Part shown: positions 61,066 through 64,000 of the stretch, in pieces
Numbering within the stretch: the stretch's first letter is position 1
Layout of the letters: every line of letters starts with the position of its first letter
From: CALHRB01 sp964473465
GTDB taxonomy: Bacteria; Bacteroidota; Ignavibacteria; Kapaibacteriales; UBA2268
Length of the DNA: 64,000 nucleotides
Direction: 5' to 3'
NCBI GenBank assembly: GCA_964473465.1
Contig: CAYYPE010000002.1
Span: 1-64,000, forward strand
The notes under the pieces: model-generated
Database searches by the model: none
The model's input: only the letters and a program-made list of their open reading frames with translations
Told to the model about the DNA's origin: nothing
Made by a program: the position numbers and the translations under genes

Positions 61066-64000
61066 ATGCTCAAAAGAAATCCTATAATATTTTTAATTAT
61101 CCTGCTTCAGATTTTTATTGTTTTTCCGGAAATCTTAAACGCTCAGGGATTCAATATTTATAATATTGACGCAAGTAAATTTCCGTCTGTTAATGGAATT
61201 GTTTTTGCCCGTGATCAGGCAGGTAATGATTATGCAAATCTTGTTCCCGATGATTTTGATTTGTGGGAAAACGGAAAAAATTTAGATGCAACCTTAAAAG
61301 TTGATTGTTTCAAGGCTGACTTTTTCCCACCGGTTGCCATAGCTATGGTTTTTGACGTAAGCAGTTCAATGGGTTGGGATGTTGGAAGTGGCGAAAAGCG
61401 AATTGATTGGATTAGGACCGGAGCTTATGCTTTTCTTGATTCTATCAGAATTGACCCTCCTTCGACTATGTGTTTCCTGAAATTCGGTGGCGATGTTTAC
61501 GGGAATAGTGGCTTTTTTACGACTAAAACCCCATTATATACTTGGGTTCAACAGCAACTGACTGTTGCTGGCGGCACAACAGACTTTTTTGTCCCATTTG
61601 TCAGGGAAAAAGATCCTAAGGGAGCTATTCCTTCTTTGATGACACAGTCAAAAGATTTGAGAAGAGTGATTATTTTTCTTTCAGACGGAGAGCCTGAAAG
61701 AACTTTTACACAAACACAGGTTGATAGCATTGTCAGATGGGCAAACCGTGAGAAAATCTCGGTTTATTCAATTTTCCTTCTTGCAGGACTTAATATGGAT
61801 ATTGAGTATATTTGCCGCAGCACGGGTGGAAAATCCTACTCTGTTTTCACCAAAGATAATTTGATTAAAGCCTATCGTCAAATTGTTGGTGATATTCAGA
61901 GCAGAAATATCTGTCAGCTTTCGTGGATTGCTCCTTATGGGTGTAATGAAGCCAGCAGGCAAAGGAACATTAAGCTTGTCTTCAAGAGGATTCCCGATAG
62001 TGTAAATGCTTCTTATGTTGCTCCGCCCGAAAGTATCACAAATCTTGAAGTTACTCCTTTGCAATTGCTTTTTGGAAGAAAAGGATTTGGCACAACACAG
62101 AGACAGATTTCACTGGATTCAAAATATTCTGATTTTACAATAACAGGATATAAATTTTTACCAGATAATGGCGACTACACAGTAAATTTTGGATTGAAGA
62201 CAATCCCATTTACACTTAAAAAAGGTGAAAAACTCGATATAACCATTGATTACGTTAAATCTCCTCCTGATGTGTCCACCGAAACAATTTTTTCGTTGGA
62301 AGGCGACCCCTGCAAACCACCTGACGTTAGCCTTGTTGCCCCATGCGGAGGTGATTATCCTGCGGAATTAAACTTTGGTACAATTCCAATAATGACAACT
62401 TCAGATAAAAATGACAAATGTATGTTCAAAAATACTACTGCTGTTCCTATTTCAGGTCAAATAAAAGTCGAAGGTGTCAATGAAAATGAATTCGAGATTA
62501 TAAAGGGTGGGGGTAATTTCAACCTTGCTCCGGGTGCCTGTCTCGAGGTAACAGTTAGGTTCAAACCTGTAACCGCCGGAACTAAGACTGCTATTCTGTC
62601 ATATTATATTCCTAACGTATGTGGACCTCATTCAACTAAATTAACCGGAAATGCAGTTCAAAATGATTTTCCGCTTCCTGTTCTTGATTGGAAAAACAGA
62701 AGAATCAACACAATAAACGATTCTACTTATGTTATTGAAAATAATGGAACTATTCCTATTAAAATCACAAGTATTAAGTTACAGGATGGCTCTAATAATA
62801 TTTTTAAGGCAACTTTTCCCTCAGTTCCTTTAACCATTAATCCCGGAACAAATATTAGCATACCGGTGAGTTTCACTCCCGACAAAGAGGGACCTTTAAC
62901 AAATTATATTGATGTTCAGATTGAAGGTAGCACAAACACTTTTAGCGGAACTTTGACTGGTATTGGCTCTGTTCCCAAATTAGTTGCCCCGGATGTTGTT
63001 TTCAATGCAACAAAAGTTCAGGCTACTTCCAATAAAAACCTGACAATTACAAACATAAGCTCAACAATGGATCTATTTATAACTGATATTGTTATGCCAA
63101 ACAATCCTGACTTCAAATTTGATGTTGGTGCTGTTACAAAGAATATAACTGTCAGTAAAAATAACGGAACTTTTAATGTTCCTATGATATTCAATCCTCA
63201 AACAAGTGGAAACAAGAGTATAAAACTTTTGATTAAACACGACGGAGGTCCCGGTCCAGTTGCAAATTATATTGATACAATCAATGTTTCTGGTCTGGCT
63301 CTTGGTTTGAATGTTTCACCTGTGCCTTTAGATTTTGGATCTGTTCTGACATGCGAAACAAAAGAACTACCTTTAACAATTGACAATGACGCCCCGACTG
63401 AGATGACAATAAATGATATGACAATCACCGGTGACGATAAAAATTATTTTAGCATTAAGCAACCTGCTGTTTCGACAATATCTGCGAATACAAAAGGTAA
63501 TATCATCGTTATTTTCAGCCCCGATACAAAGAAAAATTATAATGCCGTGTTGTCGCTGAAAACATCATCTGGAGATCAGGATATCCCTCTAAAAGGAATA
63601 GGGAATGTGATACCACTGATTTCCAAATTTATTAGTGTGTCAAATAATGATACCGTCCCCGGTAAACCAATTGATTTTAAAATCAAAATTGACATACCCG
63701 ATTATAATAAGGCTGTTAGTAAACTTTCTGTTTATTTGAATTATAATTTAAGAACATTTTCGCTTAACAAATCAAATCAAGTCAAATCCGATATACCAAA
63801 CTGGAGCTGGACTTCAGTCGAAGTAAAACCCGGAGAATTGCGATTTGACGGTATCGGGACATCGAAACCTTCCCCGTTGACTGCTAATCTTGAATTTACG
63901 CTCGATTCATACTTATCTGATGTAATTAGCACAAATTTAATTGCTTATACAATCACTCATGATGGTGGTGACAGATGTTTAATTACCGAAAGAGACACGC
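61066..64000 (+). CDS. Giant VWA + ASH-repeat secreted protein (partial, runs off right end)
   Basis: I translated the sequence from the ATG at 61066 to the window edge and found no stop: 978 codons, 3' end open. AAGGTG precedes the start. Signal peptide (IIFLIILLQIFIVFPEILNA), then a VWA domain with MIDAS D97-V-S-S-S, a GGTTD loop and LSDGEPE, then repeated ASH/choice-of-anchor-D segments (TVNFGLKT, LNFGTIP, LDFGSVL) and a cohesin-like stretch. A close architectural relative of the gene at 43126 (FNIYNIDASKFPSVNGIVFA aligned with FRIDKDKFPIVSADIFVA) but without WD40 in the visible part. Confidence 0.93.
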   Translation, partial: MLKRNPIIFLIILLQIFIVFPEILNAQGFNIYNIDASKFPSVNGIVFARDQAGNDYANLVPDDFDLWENGKNLDATLKVDCFKADFFPPVAIAMVFDVSSSMGWDVGSGEKRIDWIRTGAYAFLDSIRIDPPSTMCFLKFGGDVYGNSGFFTTKTPLYTWVQQQLTVAGGTTDFFVPFVREKDPKGAIPSLMTQSKDLRRVIIFLSDGEPERTFTQTQVDSIVRWANREKISVYSIFLLAGLNMDIEYICRSTGGKSYSVFTKDNLIKAYRQIVGDIQSRNICQLSWIAPYGCNEASRQRNIKLVFKRIPDSVNASYVAPPESITNLEVTPLQLLFGRKGFGTTQRQISLDSKYSDFTITGYKFLPDNGDYTVNFGLKTIPFTLKKGEKLDITIDYVKSPPDVSTETIFSLEGDPCKPPDVSLVAPCGGDYPAELNFGTIPIMTTSDKNDKCMFKNTTAVPISGQIKVEGVNENEFEIIKGGGNFNLAPGACLEVTVRFKPVTAGTKTAILSYYIPNVCGPHSTKLTGNAVQNDFPLPVLDWKNRRINTINDSTYVIENNGTIPIKITSIKLQDGSNNIFKATFPSVPLTINPGTNISIPVSFTPDKEGPLTNYIDVQIEGSTNTFSGTLTGIGSVPKLVAPDVVFNATKVQATSNKNLTITNISSTMDLFITDIVMPNNPDFKFDVGAVTKNITVSKNNGTFNVPMIFNPQTSGNKSIKLLIKHDGGPGPVANYIDTINVSGLALGLNVSPVPLDFGSVLTCETKELPLTIDNDAPTEMTINDMTITGDDKNYFSIKQPAVSTISANTKGNIIVIFSPDTKKNYNAVLSLKTSSGDQDIPLKGIGNVIPLISKFISVSNNDTVPGKPIDFKIKIDIPDYNKAVSKLSVYLNYNLRTFSLNKSNQVKSDIPNWSWTSVEVKPGELRFDGIGTSKPSPLTANLEFTLDSYLSDVISTNLIAYTITHDGGDRCLITERDT

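Overview
The window reads as one contiguous piece of an AT-rich bacterial chromosome from the Bacteroidota / Chlorobiota-Ignavibacteria-Kapabacteria side of the FCB group. The reasons are: three large secreted proteins ending in type IX secretion (T9SS) C-terminal sorting domains, repeated choice-of-anchor-D (ASH-like) domains, a GWxTD-domain protein, an LptE of the Bacteroidota type, a DUF2490 barrel, and TAnnTTTG (-7) promoter boxes about 30-75 nt before many starts. I cannot name a species. I saw no rRNA, tRNA, CRISPR array, insertion sequence or integrase.

Layout. 1-3.2 kb: two secreted proteins, the first with an in-frame amber codon inside what looks like its signal peptide; then a 586-bp gene-free stretch with palindromic repeats. 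3.8-6.1 kb (minus): a small conserved protein, IspD and a GWxTD protein. 6.2-8.1 kb: PqqD-like protein and PepD. 8.1-10.2 kb: a response regulator, then a phage-like control module (split XRE + S24 repressor facing a Mor-like activator across three operator-like repeats). 10.2-13.2 kb (minus): Ndk, SucD with an AT-hook tail, and a GT39-like enzyme. 13.4-20.2 kb: a T9SS cargo, a tyrosine phenol-lyase-type enzyme, a lipoprotein, an MBL hydrolase, LptE and a GT2. 20.3-26.7 kb: an MGMT-like protein and HpnC/HpnD (squalene branch), an orphan NuoE-like [2Fe-2S] protein, a lipoprotein with ASH repeats and a CX3CH motif, and a pseudo-rhomboid. 26.7-31.2 kb: housekeeping genes (truA, purK, recX, nhaA, a peroxiredoxin). 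31.3-37.5 kb (minus): an apparent operon of a ChaN-M1 peptidase fusion, ZnuA, ZnuC, ZnuB and YggS. 37.6-43 kb: DUF2851, DUF2490, an RRM protein with a structured leader, HydF and a TMTC-like TPR membrane protein. 43.1-48.8 kb: a giant VWA/WD40/ASH T9SS cargo, CsrA plus a response regulator, and a secreted TPR protein. 49-52.9 kb: an NfnAB-like oxidoreductase pair and a glutamine synthetase family protein. 53.1-59.1 kb: a carbamoyl-phosphate/ornithine cluster (OTC, carbamate kinase, ATCase, ornithine aminotransferase, P-loop cDPG-synthetase-like protein) behind a 5' leader of about 275 nt. 59.2-64 kb: an FmdB-type zinc ribbon, a beta-propeller protein, and a second giant VWA/ASH protein that runs off the right edge.

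Together the genes suggest an anaerobic or facultatively anaerobic amino-acid-using organism. HydF implies an [FeFe] hydrogenase elsewhere; the NfnAB-like pair and orphan NuoE fit ferredoxin/NAD(P)H electron traffic; tyrosine lyase and the OTC/carbamate kinase/ornithine aminotransferase set fit amino-acid fermentation. Functional statements rest on motif recognition by eye; no database search was run.
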